Positions 52,821 to 60,746 of a stretch of 64,000 nucleotides of DNA are shown here, one piece after another. The notes beneath the pieces are model-generated. The model saw only the letters and a program-made list of their open reading frames with translations. It ran no database searches and was not told the DNA's origin. Positions within the stretch are counted from its first letter, which is position 1. Every line of letters begins with the position of its first letter. Location of the stretch: NCBI GenBank assembly GCA_002412775.1, contig DHVT01000019.1, forward strand, positions 1 to 64,000, given 5' to 3'. The translations under genes were made by a program, and so were the position numbers. The stretch comes from Firmicutes bacterium UBA5201. GTDB taxonomy: Bacteria; Bacillota; Clostridia; Peptostreptococcales; Acidaminobacteraceae.

Positions 52821-52845
52821 ATAACCTCCATTTACATTTGTTTAT

Positions 52846-52874
52846 ATTTTATACATATTATGGAAGTTTGTCAA
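52846..52874 (-). promoter_or_regulatory. Sigma-A promoter for comM-dprA
   Basis: Perfect TTGACA (plus strand TGTCAA, 52869-52874), 17-base spacer, then TAAAAT (ATTTTA, 52846-52851). It follows the yraN end and a run of eight T. The leader is about 20 bases. Confidence 0.8.
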
Positions 52875-52891
52875 AAAAAATATATTCCATT

Positions 52892-53245
52892 TCATTCAAA
52901 AATATTTTCAATGAAATCGAATTCAATATGACTCTCTGTTGCGGTGACCCCCAAATAGGAAATCTTGAATGGCACATACCGTTTGGTCATGGTTTTCAGA
53001 TAATGAGCCGCTGATGCTTTCATACTTTGCTTCTTTTTGTGGGTCACAGCTTCCCTTGCGGTTCCAAATGTTGCTGTTCTTCTGAATTTGACCTCGATGA
53101 AATACAACGTGCCGTCCTTTGACCCGATCAGGTCAATTTCACCGTAGGGCGTGTAATGGTTTTGCGTCTCAATGACAAAACCATTTGCAATGAGATGATT
53201 TTGTGCAAGTTGTTCACCTTGATTTCCTATCTTTCTTTTATTCAC
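52892..53245 (-). CDS. yraN: YraN-family (UPF0102) endonuclease-like protein
   Basis: Protein of 117 aa with an Holliday-junction-resolvase-like/endonuclease fold: GNQGEQLAQNHLIANGFVIETQN, then YGEIDLIGSKDGTLYFIEVKFR carries the catalytic-type Asp and ExK pair. The start is set at a GTG (53243-53245) because GAGGGG lies just before it; the longer ATG reading would overlap the preceding gene by more than 80 bases. Function is not established. Confidence 0.92.
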   Translation of the reverse strand: MNKRKIGNQGEQLAQNHLIANGFVIETQNHYTPYGEIDLIGSKDGTLYFIEVKFRRTATFGTAREAVTHKKKQSMKASAAHYLKTMTKRYVPFKISYLGVTATESHIEFDFIENIFE

Positions 53246-53252
53246 GATCCCC

Positions 53253-53522
53253 TCACTTTTTCTTGTTATCGATTTGACTGATGAATATAAGGACTTCAGC
53301 GACCACTTCGTACATCTCATACGGTATTTGTTCACCGATTTGAAGATTTGAAAGTTGCGCGCTCAATTTTTCATCCACATAAACGGGAATATCGTTTTCT
53401 TTGGCCCGATTGATGATATTCTCAGCGATCAATCCAAACCCCTTTGCGACAACTTGAGGTGCGATGTCGCTTTCCGGATTGAATTTTAGTGCAGTCGCAA
53501 GTTTTTTCTTGTTGTTGCTCAT
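53253..53522 (-). CDS. ylqH: Free-standing FlhB C-terminal domain protein (YlqH/FlhX-like)
   Basis: Protein of 89 aa that aligns with the part of FlhB after its NPTH cleavage site. ALKFNPESDIAPQVVAKGFGLIAENIINRAKENDIPVYVD parallels AIKYDSNKGDAPVVVGKGQDLIAQNI in FlhB (only cores quoted), and EMYEVVAEVLIFI parallels DFYEAVAEVLAYV. The membrane part and NPTH are absent. Similar small proteins are B. subtilis YlqH at this position and FlhX in Helicobacter. The ATG at 53520-53522 follows GAGG by 5 bases. It lies 9 bases after the FliK-like gene, so the two are cotranscribed. Confidence 0.9.
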   Translation of the reverse strand: MSNNKKKLATALKFNPESDIAPQVVAKGFGLIAENIINRAKENDIPVYVDEKLSAQLSNLQIGEQIPYEMYEVVAEVLIFISQIDNKKK

Positions 53523-53531
53523 AAGCACCTC

Positions 53532-55004
53532 TTATATCCTGATATCGATCGTTGTGAAATCCGCTGATTCTCTTTTTGATTCCTTGACGAAATCTGTTCT
53601 TACCAAGCTGAATGTGACATCGAATGATTGCACACCAAGTGAGCTAATAGCATCTTTCAATTCCTTTTCCATAGTCTTGAAATGATCTTTGTATTCTTCC
53701 TCCTGAAAACTGAAATCGAGTCGATAATGATGTCCCGACTTATTGATCAGACATCTCACTTCTCCGAAACGGTGTGTGGAAAGTGCAATCAAAAGACTCA
53801 TCTCATCAGGATCCACTTTTTTGTTTTTAGTCTTCACATAAAGGTCGACTGTGGTGTTTTCGTTTTCAATCATGACAGGAATCTGCATCATGACAAATGT
53901 GTCGTTCGTTGATTTCGTCATTTGAACAGCTTCTTTGACAAATAGAACCTCTTTGCTGATCTGAGATTTGGACTCATCGTCAAGTTTCTCGTTCATGAGG
54001 AGTTTGGTCAACAAATCCAATTTTTCTTCCAATGGCTTGTCTTCAGTCAAAGCTTTCAACAGAGCAACGATTGACTCCCGATCGGCCGGCATGGCCCTGA
54101 CAACATCTGCGATTCTTGTGAAACTGTCTCCTATGGACTTGACAGGATTCAATTCATTTTCGATGAACATCATGTTTTTGATATTCAACACCAATTCTTT
54201 TTTAAGTAATGTGCTGTCTTTTTCAAAATCAAAAGTTTGGAGCAACTTTACAACCGCATCGCTGGTTTCTTTCAATTTTGGATCCGTTTTTTCTGACATG
54301 ATTTCATTCAATAGTGCGACAAGTTCTCTGCTCTGCTGTTCAGAGGCTTGCATCTTAGGCAGGTCCTTGACCGTATTGCCTTCGTTGACCAAAGGATCCA
54401 TAGGGGTTTGAACCGGGTTTTGTACTGGAGTTTGTGGAAGATTCGACTTCAGTTCAGAAACTCCTGGTTGTTCCAACAATTGCATGACAAGTGTCTTTAC
54501 AGGTGTTTCCATATTTTCGAGTACCCATGTTTTTTGCGGTGGTGTCAACTTTTCAAATTCACCCAACAGCGACTTTACTTCCAGCATGGATTGTTTCATC
54601 CATGCCACATTTTCCTTTGTTACAGGAATACTGTTTTTTACAAGCGCATCCACCAATTTGATGTTGTCTTCACTTGAGGTCAAATTCAACTTGGATAGCA
54701 GAATGGAAACTTTGGGCGTTTCTTCAGCATCCGGTTTGATGTTCACCACCAATGTGCCCTCTTTGATATCGATAATCTCAGCATTGACCCAATCGCCTTT
54801 TTCAAAGACATGGTCAGTTTGATTGCGTAGACTTAATTCCACACCCTCTGAGTTCAACGTCAAAAGTGCACCATCAGCTTTGATGATCTGACCTTCGATC
54901 ATCTTTCCAATGAGTGCTTTTTGCTCGGGAGTCAGGCCCGACTTGCCTATCGTTTGGGATGAGTTCACTAGATTATTCAAAATCATCTGATTTGTTATTC
55001 TCAT
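53532..55004 (-). CDS. FliK-like (hook-length control-like) protein outside the flagellar operon
   Basis: Protein of 490 aa. The first 105 residues form a domain with KSGLTPEQKALIGKMIEGQIIKA; the middle is helical with a Gln/Pro-rich hinge (QTPVQNPVQTPMDP, about 200). The C-terminal part (about 380-470) resembles the FliK C-domain, with MSLLIALSTHRFGEVRCLINKSG in place of LxPExLGxVxVxL, followed by a helix and a final strand (SFDVTFSL). It occupies the site of B. subtilis ylqG, between rnhB and ylqH. The start is uncertain among 55014, 55010 and 55004; 55004 has GGTG six bases upstream. Function unknown; a partner of the FlhB-like protein is inferred. Confidence 0.75.
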   Translation of the reverse strand: MRITNQMILNNLVNSSQTIGKSGLTPEQKALIGKMIEGQIIKADGALLTLNSEGVELSLRNQTDHVFEKGDWVNAEIIDIKEGTLVVNIKPDAEETPKVSILLSKLNLTSSEDNIKLVDALVKNSIPVTKENVAWMKQSMLEVKSLLGEFEKLTPPQKTWVLENMETPVKTLVMQLLEQPGVSELKSNLPQTPVQNPVQTPMDPLVNEGNTVKDLPKMQASEQQSRELVALLNEIMSEKTDPKLKETSDAVVKLLQTFDFEKDSTLLKKELVLNIKNMMFIENELNPVKSIGDSFTRIADVVRAMPADRESIVALLKALTEDKPLEEKLDLLTKLLMNEKLDDESKSQISKEVLFVKEAVQMTKSTNDTFVMMQIPVMIENENTTVDLYVKTKNKKVDPDEMSLLIALSTHRFGEVRCLINKSGHHYRLDFSFQEEEYKDHFKTMEKELKDAISSLGVQSFDVTFSLVRTDFVKESKRESADFTTIDIRI

Positions 55005-55015
55005 ATCCATCACCA

Positions 55016-55810
55016 CTATAATATGTTTTTAAGGAAACTCTTTCTATGCTCATTGATTATGCCAAATTCTCTGATGGCTTTATAATGGCTTTCTGTGCCA
55101 TACCCTTTGTTGTTCTTGAAATCGTACATGGGATAGGCTTCGTGTAACTCAAGGAGCATGCGGTCTCTTGTCACCTTTGCGATTATTGATGCGGCAGCGA
55201 TTGATGCGCTGAGTGAATCGCCTTTGATTATTGAGATTTGTTCTATAGGAATATCGGTAAGTTTAACGGCATCGATGAGTAAAAAATCAGCACTCACGCT
55301 TTCAAGGGCTCTGGCCATGGCGAGTTTTGTCGCATTCAGAATGTTGATTTCATCGATTTCATCGTGCGAGGCCATACCGACACCATAGGATATGGCATGT
55401 TTGACAATCTTCTCGTAAAAGAAATTGCGCTTTTCTTCGGACAATTTCTTGGAATCATCAATGCCCGTCCAGTCCACACTTTGATCCAGGACGACGGCTC
55501 CAGCCACAACCGGTCCTACAAGTGGCCCACGACCTGCTTCATCAATGCCGGCTATCAATAAATAGCCCTTGGATTGAGCTGCTTTTTCATACTCGAATAT
55601 TTTTCTCATCCTAAGCCGCTCTTTTTCATGCGATTCAAATTTTCGGGTCAGGCGCGTAATCAATTGTCGTATTGCCTTGCGTTCATCCGATTCAAGAAGT
55701 TTACAGAACTCGGGATATTCTTCCACTTGAATCCCATCTGACAGTTTTTTGATGTCTTGAACACTGTTGCAGGATTGAGTGGCATCCAATAACATCTTAC
55801 TCTTGTTCAT
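55016..55810 (-). CDS. rnhB: Ribonuclease HII
   Basis: RNase HII (264 aa) removes RNA from RNA-DNA hybrids and single ribonucleotides from DNA. The catalytic DEAGRGPLVGPV, DDSKKLSE and the late IAAASIIAKVTRDRML are all present. About 75 residues precede the catalytic domain, as in the B. subtilis protein. It overlaps the end of rbgA by 14 bases with the start used here (55808-55810, with GGTGGGG just upstream); other ATGs at 55814-55816 and 55793-55795 are possible. Confidence 0.96.
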   Translation of the reverse strand: MNKSKMLLDATQSCNSVQDIKKLSDGIQVEEYPEFCKLLESDERKAIRQLITRLTRKFESHEKERLRMRKIFEYEKAAQSKGYLLIAGIDEAGRGPLVGPVVAGAVVLDQSVDWTGIDDSKKLSEEKRNFFYEKIVKHAISYGVGMASHDEIDEINILNATKLAMARALESVSADFLLIDAVKLTDIPIEQISIIKGDSLSASIAAASIIAKVTRDRMLLELHEAYPMYDFKNNKGYGTESHYKAIREFGIINEHRKSFLKNIL

Positions 55811-56675
55811 TTTCATGCCCCACCAGTAAATCTTCCGGATCTTCAAGTGAAATAGGACCCATCATCCCTTTTCTGAACTCATCGATCACAAGTCTTGCAA
55901 CCTTCTCATAATCAATCATATTGCCCTTTAAAAGACAACCACGTCTTCTTCCGATCAAACCCATGAGTTCTACAGGATCTGACTCTGAGGGGTCAATGCC
56001 GAAACGTGTGGCAATGGCGTCAGGGTATTTCTTGTAAATGATTTTCATCAAGTGAAATGCGATATCCTCAATATTCAAAATTTCATCTTTGATCGCACCG
56101 GAGCAAGCCAGTTTAATACCTGTGATGTCCTCTTCGATTTTCGGCCATAGTATGCCTGGAGTGTCAAAAAGTTCAACTTCCTTATTGAGTCTGATCCACT
56201 GCTTACCTCTTGTCACACCTGGTTTGTTACCGGCTTTCGCAGCATTTTTACCTGCCAATTTGTTGATTAATGAGGATTTTCCGACATTGGGAATCCCGAT
56301 GATCATCAAACGGATTGGTCTGAGCATACGGCCTTGTCTCTTCATCTTTTCAATGACATCCACAGATTCAAGCCTCACTTCCGCCATAAGCTCTGGAATG
56401 CCTTGACCGGAGAGGGAATTGATAGGGATGGCTTTTATACCTTGCTCAGCATAATAATTGACCCATTTTCTGGTCTTTACAGGATCCGACAAATCATACT
56501 TGTTCAGTGCCACAATTCTTCTTTTCTCGCTCACCAAAGTGTCGAACTGAGGATTTTTACTGCTGATCGGAATTCTGGCATCCAAAAGCTCAACCACCAC
56601 GTCGACCACTTTCAAATTGGCAACGATCAATTCCTTTGTTTTTTTCATGTGTCCAGGGTACCAATTTATACTCAT
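55797..56675 (-). CDS. rbgA: Ribosome assembly GTPase RbgA (YlqF)
   Basis: RbgA (292 aa) is a circularly permuted GTPase needed for late 50S assembly. The G motifs appear in permuted order: G4 NKYDLSD near residue 58, G1 GIPNVGKSSLINKLAGK near 127, and G3 DTPGILWPK near 173. The opening INWYPGHMKKTKE is typical. It has a likely promoter of its own and starts the rbgA-rnhB-fliK-like-ylqH-yraN run. Confidence 0.97.
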   Translation of the reverse strand: MSINWYPGHMKKTKELIVANLKVVDVVVELLDARIPISSKNPQFDTLVSEKRRIVALNKYDLSDPVKTRKWVNYYAEQGIKAIPINSLSGQGIPELMAEVRLESVDVIEKMKRQGRMLRPIRLMIIGIPNVGKSSLINKLAGKNAAKAGNKPGVTRGKQWIRLNKEVELFDTPGILWPKIEEDITGIKLACSGAIKDEILNIEDIAFHLMKIIYKKYPDAIATRFGIDPSESDPVELMGLIGRRRGCLLKGNMIDYEKVARLVIDEFRKGMMGPISLEDPEDLLVGHENEQE

Positions 56676-56701
56676 CTCAAACTCCTTAATCTCTTTACTC
56701 T

Positions 56702-56729
56702 ATTTTAACACATCGTGTCATGTCTCCAA
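56702..56729 (-). promoter_or_regulatory. Candidate sigma-A promoter for rbgA
   Basis: TTGGAG (plus strand CTCCAA, 56724-56729), 16 bases, then TAAAAT (ATTTTA, 56702-56707) on the minus strand, directly behind the rplS terminator. The -35 is weak (3/6) but the -10 is good (5/6). Confidence 0.5.
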
Positions 56730-56730
56730 A

Positions 56731-56759
56731 TAAATAAAAAGGGACTATTCAGTCCCTTT
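56731..56759 (-). terminator. Intrinsic terminator after rplS
   Basis: AAAGGGACT and AGTCCCTTT form a perfect 9-bp stem with a GAAT loop (arms 56759-56751 and 56746-56738), followed by TTATTTATTT on the minus strand. Confidence 0.92.
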
Positions 56760-56769
56760 CTACTTAGAA

Positions 56770-57123
56770 TTAATAATTCTTTTTCTCTTTGACTTTTGCA
56801 GATTTTCCTAAACGTGTTCTCAAGTAATTCAACTTGGCTCTTCTTACTTTACCTTGTCTGATTACTTCGATTTTTTCGATTTTAGGTGAGTGAAGCGGTA
56901 ACGTCTTTTCAACACCGACACCATAAGAAATTTTTCTTACTGTGAAAGTCTCTGCAATGCCACCGTTTTGTCTTTTAAGGACAACACCTTCGAAAATCTG
57001 AACTCTTTCTCTCTTTCCCTCTTTAACTTTCAAGTGAACCTTAACAGTATCACCAATGTTAAATTCAGTAAGATCCGTTTTGATTTGTTCGTTCTCGATA
57101 GTCTTAATGATATTTTGATTCAT
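56770..57123 (-). CDS. rplS: 50S ribosomal protein L19
   Basis: L19 (117 aa) sits at the subunit interface. [52 protein letters not shown] and [13 protein letters not shown] are characteristic (key patterns only). The ATG at 57121-57123 follows AAGGAGG; the longer reading runs through the leader RNA. It is a single-gene unit with its own promoter, leader and terminator, next to trmD as in most bacteria. Confidence 0.97.
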   Translation of the reverse strand: MNQNIIKTIENEQIKTDLTEFNIGDTVKVHLKVKEGKRERVQIFEGVVLKRQNGGIAETFTVRKISYGVGVEKTLPLHSPKIEKIEVIRQGKVRRAKLNYLRTRLGKSAKVKEKKNY

Positions 57124-57193
57124 TGTACTACCTCCTTCCTTCAAAGATGTTCTTAAGCGCATTTCGCCCAGAGGACCATCCGTAATTCAACCA
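57124..57193 (-). ncRNA. Probable L19 leader RNA
   Basis: A 70-base leader between the predicted start site and rplS contains GGTCCTCTGGGC, GCGCTTAAGAAC and the AAGGAAGGAGG ribosome site. In Firmicutes rplS is often preceded by the L19 leader, a cis element thought to bind L19. The match is from context and appearance, not from a covariance model. Confidence 0.5.
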
Positions 57194-57199
57194 AGATGT

Positions 57200-57228
57200 A
57201 TTATACCATTTCAATACACCTATTTCAA
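57200..57228 (-). promoter_or_regulatory. Strong sigma-A promoter for rplS
   Basis: TTGAAA (plus strand TTTCAA, 57223-57228), 17 bases, then TGGTATAAT with a perfect -10 (ATTATA, 57200-57205) and an extended-10 TG. The -35 lies over the end of trmD. Confidence 0.85.
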
Positions 57229-57918
57229 GTGTTTTTCTTTCAAATATTTCTCATACAGATCGGGTCTTCTGGATTTTGTGATCTCAAGCGATTGCTTGTT
57301 GCGCCATTTATCAATTTCAGCATGGTTCCCGGAGAGCAGAACATCAGGAACGCAGTCGCCTTCGTAAACGGAGGGACGCGTATAATGGGGATATTCAAGC
57401 AACCCGTTCGCAAAACTTTCATCTTCAGCGGAAGCGTCATTTTTAAGCACGTCGGACACCATACGACTCACACTGTCCACAACGACCATTGCGGCGACTT
57501 CTCCTCCTGTGAGTACATAATCACCAATTGAGATCTCCTCGTCGACATAGCGGTCTATGAAGCGTTGGTCAACACCTTCATAATGTCCGCACACGAGTAC
57601 GATCTCCGATAGCATGGACAATTCCACCACTTTTTCATGGGTCAATGTTTGCCCACGGGGAGAAAGATATATGACCTTGCCGTTGTCAGACAAAGGTTTG
57701 GACAACAGCGCGTCCTTGAGCGGTTGCACACGCATCACCATACCCGCTCCACCACCGAACGGCGCATCATCCACCTTGCCATGTTTGTCTTCAGAAAAGG
57801 AGCGAATATTTTCAACACTCACCGCAATCTTATTTTGATCTACAGCTTTGCCTATTATGCTGGAACTTAAAAAGCCTTCAAACATTTCAGGAAAAAGCGT
57901 AAGGATCCTGAATATCAT
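57220..57918 (-). CDS. trmD: tRNA (guanine-N1)-methyltransferase TrmD
   Basis: TrmD (232 aa) makes m1G37 in tRNAs reading CNN codons. The SPOUT knot motifs YLSPRGQTLTHEKV, LVCGHYEGVDQRFI and EISIGDYVLTGGE are present. It starts over the rimM stop (ATGA) and is followed by the rplS promoter. Confidence 0.98.
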   Translation of the reverse strand: MIFRILTLFPEMFEGFLSSSIIGKAVDQNKIAVSVENIRSFSEDKHGKVDDAPFGGGAGMVMRVQPLKDALLSKPLSDNGKVIYLSPRGQTLTHEKVVELSMLSEIVLVCGHYEGVDQRFIDRYVDEEISIGDYVLTGGEVAAMVVVDSVSRMVSDVLKNDASAEDESFANGLLEYPHYTRPSVYEGDCVPDVLLSGNHAEIDKWRNKQSLEITKSRRPDLYEKYLKEKHLK

Positions 57919-58412
57919 TCCATCAACCCCTCAATAAGGTGAACAATTATTTTGCGCGTATTCAAATCAATACTTTTGACGAACTCATCCACGACCGGCA
58001 AATAAAAGTCCTTACCGTTATCCGATCGTCGAATCTGATATAAGTCCTGTGAAGTGTTTTGGAGCACATCGACAAGTACTCCGATCATAATACCTGATTC
58101 ATCAAAAATCTCGCATCCGATCAAGTCAACGATATAATGACCATCACCACCATCATCCACTAGATCACGGTCAATGAAAACATTTTTATTCATGAGTGGT
58201 AAAACCTGATCCATATTGTCATAACCTTTGAATTTGATCAAAGCCATATTCTTATGGATCCGCACAGTTTCAATTTGAATTTTTTGGTCTTCGACATATA
58301 AATGGTCAAAATCCACAAATTTGTTGACGTCATCGGTGTAGGGATAAACCTTCACTTCACCTTTGACACCATGTGTATTTACAATTTTACCGATATTAAA
58401 GCTTCTTTTCAT
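57915..58412 (-). CDS. rimM: 16S rRNA processing protein RimM
   Basis: RimM (165 aa) binds S19 and helps 30S head maturation. The N-terminal domain has IGKIVNTHGVKGEVKVYPYTDD; the C-terminal PRC barrel has EIFDESGIMIGVLVDVLQN and FYLPVVDEFVKSIDL. It is separated from khpA by a terminator-like hairpin. Confidence 0.96.
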   Translation of the reverse strand: MKRSFNIGKIVNTHGVKGEVKVYPYTDDVNKFVDFDHLYVEDQKIQIETVRIHKNMALIKFKGYDNMDQVLPLMNKNVFIDRDLVDDGGDGHYIVDLIGCEIFDESGIMIGVLVDVLQNTSQDLYQIRRSDNGKDFYLPVVDEFVKSIDLNTRKIIVHLIEGLME

Positions 58413-58438
58413 AAATGTCTCCTATTTTCATGCGTACG

Positions 58439-58475
58439 AAAAAAGCTATTTCTTGTGTAAACACAGTGAAATAGC
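58439..58475 (-). terminator. Terminator or attenuator between khpA and rimM
   Basis: GCTATTTC and GAAATAGC (plus-strand arms 58468-58475 and 58445-58452) form an 8-bp stem with an inner GTGT/ACAC stem, followed by TTTTTTCG on the minus strand. No promoter is visible between it and rimM, so rimM-trmD probably depend on readthrough. Confidence 0.82.
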
Positions 58476-58489
58476 CCTGTTTGATTCAA

Positions 58490-58720
58490 TTACTGAATAA
58501 TTTCAACTACAACGCGTTTGTTCTCTTTTGTCGCAGCCGCTTTTACAACTGTTCGAATGGCTTTAGCAATTCTGCCTTGTTTGCCAATTACTTTACCCAT
58601 ATCCTCAGATGCAACCTTAAGTTCGATAATGATGGATTGTGAACCTTCAACTTCTCTGACTTCCACACTTTCAGGATTATCGACCAGCGAAGCTGCAATT
58701 ATTCTTACCAATTCGCTCAT
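58490..58720 (-). CDS. khpA: KH-domain RNA-binding protein KhpA (YlqC)
   Basis: A 76-aa protein consisting of one KH domain. The RNA-contact loop is in MGKVIGKQGRIAKAIRTVVKAA (GKQG in the GxxG position). KhpA pairs with KhpB/Jag and affects cell division and elongation genes in Gram-positives. It lies between rpsP and rimM, the usual place. Confidence 0.95.
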   Translation of the reverse strand: MSELVRIIAASLVDNPESVEVREVEGSQSIIIELKVASEDMGKVIGKQGRIAKAIRTVVKAAATKENKRVVVEIIQ

Positions 58721-58735
58721 TGTATCACCTCAGTT

Positions 58736-58987
58736 TTACTTCGCTTCGTAAACGCCATGCTTTTTGAATAGCGCTTTTACAGTATCCGTAGGTTGCGCAC
58801 CATTGTTTAACCATTGGTTCGCTTTTTCTACGTCCAACTTCACTTGATCACTTTCGAGAAGTGGGTTGAAGTAACCGATTTGATCGATAAATTTACCGTC
58901 TCTTGGTGCTCTTGAATCTGCAACGACAACTCTATAAAAAGGTTTTTTCTTAGAACCCATTCTTGTCAATCTGATTTTAACTGCCAT
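58736..58987 (-). CDS. rpsP: 30S ribosomal protein S16
   Basis: S16 (83 aa). [34 protein letters not shown] is the standard opening and IGYFNPL follows. The ATG at 58985-58987 lies 8 bases after GGAGG. It is between ffh and khpA, as in B. subtilis. Confidence 0.97.
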   Translation of the reverse strand: MAVKIRLTRMGSKKKPFYRVVVADSRAPRDGKFIDQIGYFNPLLESDQVKLDVEKANQWLNNGAQPTDTVKALFKKHGVYEAK

Positions 58988-59018
58988 ATTTTTCACCTCC
59001 TCAAAGTTTTAGTTTTTA

Positions 59019-60359
59019 TTAAAAGAAAGGAAATTTAAGTCCCCCGCCTTTTTTCATTTTTTTGTCCATCTGTCCAAATTGCTTCATCATTTTTTTGGAT
59101 TGTTCAAATTGCTTGAGCAATCTGTTGACCTCTGAAACGTGAACCCCACTACCTTTTGCAATCCTTTTCTTTCGACTGCCGTTGATGATGTCCGGATCTT
59201 GTCTTTCCTTGCTGGTCATGGATTGGATGATGGCTTTTGTTCTCGCAAGGTCTTTGTCGTTGACTTCAACCCCTTGAAGCGCCTTCTTGTTCATACCGGG
59301 CATCATACCCAGCAGATCACCAATTGGTCCCATGTTTTGAAGTTGCTCCAATTGATCGAGAAAATCTTCCAAATCAAAAGATTGATTCTTTATTTTTGAC
59401 TCGAGTTTTTTTGCTTTTTCCTCATCAAAATTCTCTTGGGCTTTCTCGATAAGTGAAAGCACATCACCCATACCAAGGATTCTTGAAGCCATTCGGTCCG
59501 GGTAGAACTCCTCGATATCGGTCAATTTCTCACCGATACAAGCAAATTTGATTGGTTTGCCTGTAACCGCTCTGACGGACAAAGCCGCTCCACCTCGTGT
59601 GTCTCCATCGAGTTTCGTAAGGATGACACCATTGATTTCAAGTTGACTGTTGAAATGTTCAGCGACATTTACAGCATCTTGACCGGTCATGGAGTCGAGT
59701 ACCAATAGAATTTCTTTTGGAACAACGGCCTCTTTGATCTCAATCAATTCCTGCATGAGTCTTTCATCGATATGCAATCGACCTGCGGTATCCAAAATAA
59801 CCACATCGTTATTGAACTTGATTGCATGTTCAACTGCTTTTTTTGCTATTTCAACCGGGCTGATTTGATCGCCCAAAGTGAATACCGGTACACCGACCTT
59901 TTCGCCTACTACCTCAAGTTGCTTGATTGCGGCTGGTCTATATATGTCACACGCCACAAGTAGTGGACGCTTGCCATTTTTTTTCAGTAATGAACCCAAT
60001 TTTCCACAAGTTGTCGTTTTACCGGCACCTTGAAGACCAGCCATCATGATGATGGTAGGCGGTTTTGATGAAAACTCAAGTTTGCTTTGCGTTTTTCCCA
60101 TCAGATTGGTGAGTTCTTCATTGACAATTTTGACAACCTGTTGACCAGGCGTCAAACTTTGAAGCACCGATTCTCCGATGGCACGCTCTGTCAATGTGTT
60201 AATGAAATCCTTGACGACTTTGAAGTTGACATCGGCTTCAAGAAGCGCGAGTTTGACTTCTCTCATTGCGTCTTTTACATCTTTTTCAGACAATTTGCCT
60301 TTGCCGCGCAGTTGACTGAACGCGCCTTGCAATTTTTCCGCTAAGCTTTCGAATACCAC
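59019..60359 (-). CDS. ffh: Signal recognition particle protein Ffh (SRP54)
   Basis: Ffh (446 aa) is the protein part of SRP. The NG domain has GLQGAGKTTTCGKLG near 108, DIYRPAAIKQL, DTAGRLHID and TKLDGDTRGGAAL. The Met-rich M domain (about 295-446) has MGPIGDLLGMMPGMNK and a Met/Lys/Gly-rich end. The start is a GTG (60357-60359) with GGAGG 7 bases upstream. It is directly downstream of ylxM. Confidence 0.98.
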   Translation of the reverse strand: MVFESLAEKLQGAFSQLRGKGKLSEKDVKDAMREVKLALLEADVNFKVVKDFINTLTERAIGESVLQSLTPGQQVVKIVNEELTNLMGKTQSKLEFSSKPPTIIMMAGLQGAGKTTTCGKLGSLLKKNGKRPLLVACDIYRPAAIKQLEVVGEKVGVPVFTLGDQISPVEIAKKAVEHAIKFNNDVVILDTAGRLHIDERLMQELIEIKEAVVPKEILLVLDSMTGQDAVNVAEHFNSQLEINGVILTKLDGDTRGGAALSVRAVTGKPIKFACIGEKLTDIEEFYPDRMASRILGMGDVLSLIEKAQENFDEEKAKKLESKIKNQSFDLEDFLDQLEQLQNMGPIGDLLGMMPGMNKKALQGVEVNDKDLARTKAIIQSMTSKERQDPDIINGSRKKRIAKGSGVHVSEVNRLLKQFEQSKKMMKQFGQMDKKMKKGGGLKFPFF

Positions 60360-60391
60360 CGGTTGTCCTCCCCTGCCATTTGCAGCGCTTG

Positions 60392-60733
60392 CTATTCTAT
60401 CTCGGTCTGGATCACAGTCTTGATTGTTTCAATCAAATCGCGATTTTCCGTTTTTTCAAATTCCAATATCAATTCATACAAATGTTCAAAAATACTCTGT
60501 TTACTTCTGAACCGTTCATAGAGTGCGAGTTGAGATTCATAGTTCTCAAGACTTTTTTCAGTACGTTTGATTGTATCGTGAACCGCTTGTCGGCTGACTC
60601 CAAGTATTTCGGAGATCTCACCGAGTGAATAATCCAAATTGCAATACAAGTTCATGATTTCACTTTGCTTGTCTGTCAACATTTTGCCATAAAACTCATA
60701 GAGTGCATCCAGACGCATTTTTTTCTCAAACAT
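60392..60733 (-). CDS. ylxM: YlxM-family helix-turn-helix protein, Ffh partner
   Basis: YlxM (113 aa) has a sigma-70 region-4-like helix-turn-helix: MLTDKQSEIMNLYCNLDYSLGEISEILGVSRQAVHDTIKRTEK (pattern only: TDKQ...YSLxEISxxLGVSRQAVxDxIKR). In streptococci and Bacillus YlxM binds SRP components and modulates their activity. It is cotranscribed with ffh behind a perfect consensus promoter. Confidence 0.96.
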   Translation of the reverse strand: MFEKKMRLDALYEFYGKMLTDKQSEIMNLYCNLDYSLGEISEILGVSRQAVHDTIKRTEKSLENYESQLALYERFRSKQSIFEHLYELILEFEKTENRDLIETIKTVIQTEIE

Positions 60734-60746
60734 AACTACCTCACAA

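Noticed and set aside
52889..52917. Inverted repeat ATTTCATT/AATGAAAT near the end of yraN as a terminator
   Set aside because: It is A+T-rich, has a 13-base loop, overlaps the coding end and the T-run comes seven bases after the stem.
53246..53335. A 30-residue N-terminal extension of YraN overlapping the FlhB-like gene
   Set aside because: The extension is the out-of-frame reading of the conserved FlhB-like end, and the GTG at 53245 has its own ribosome site.
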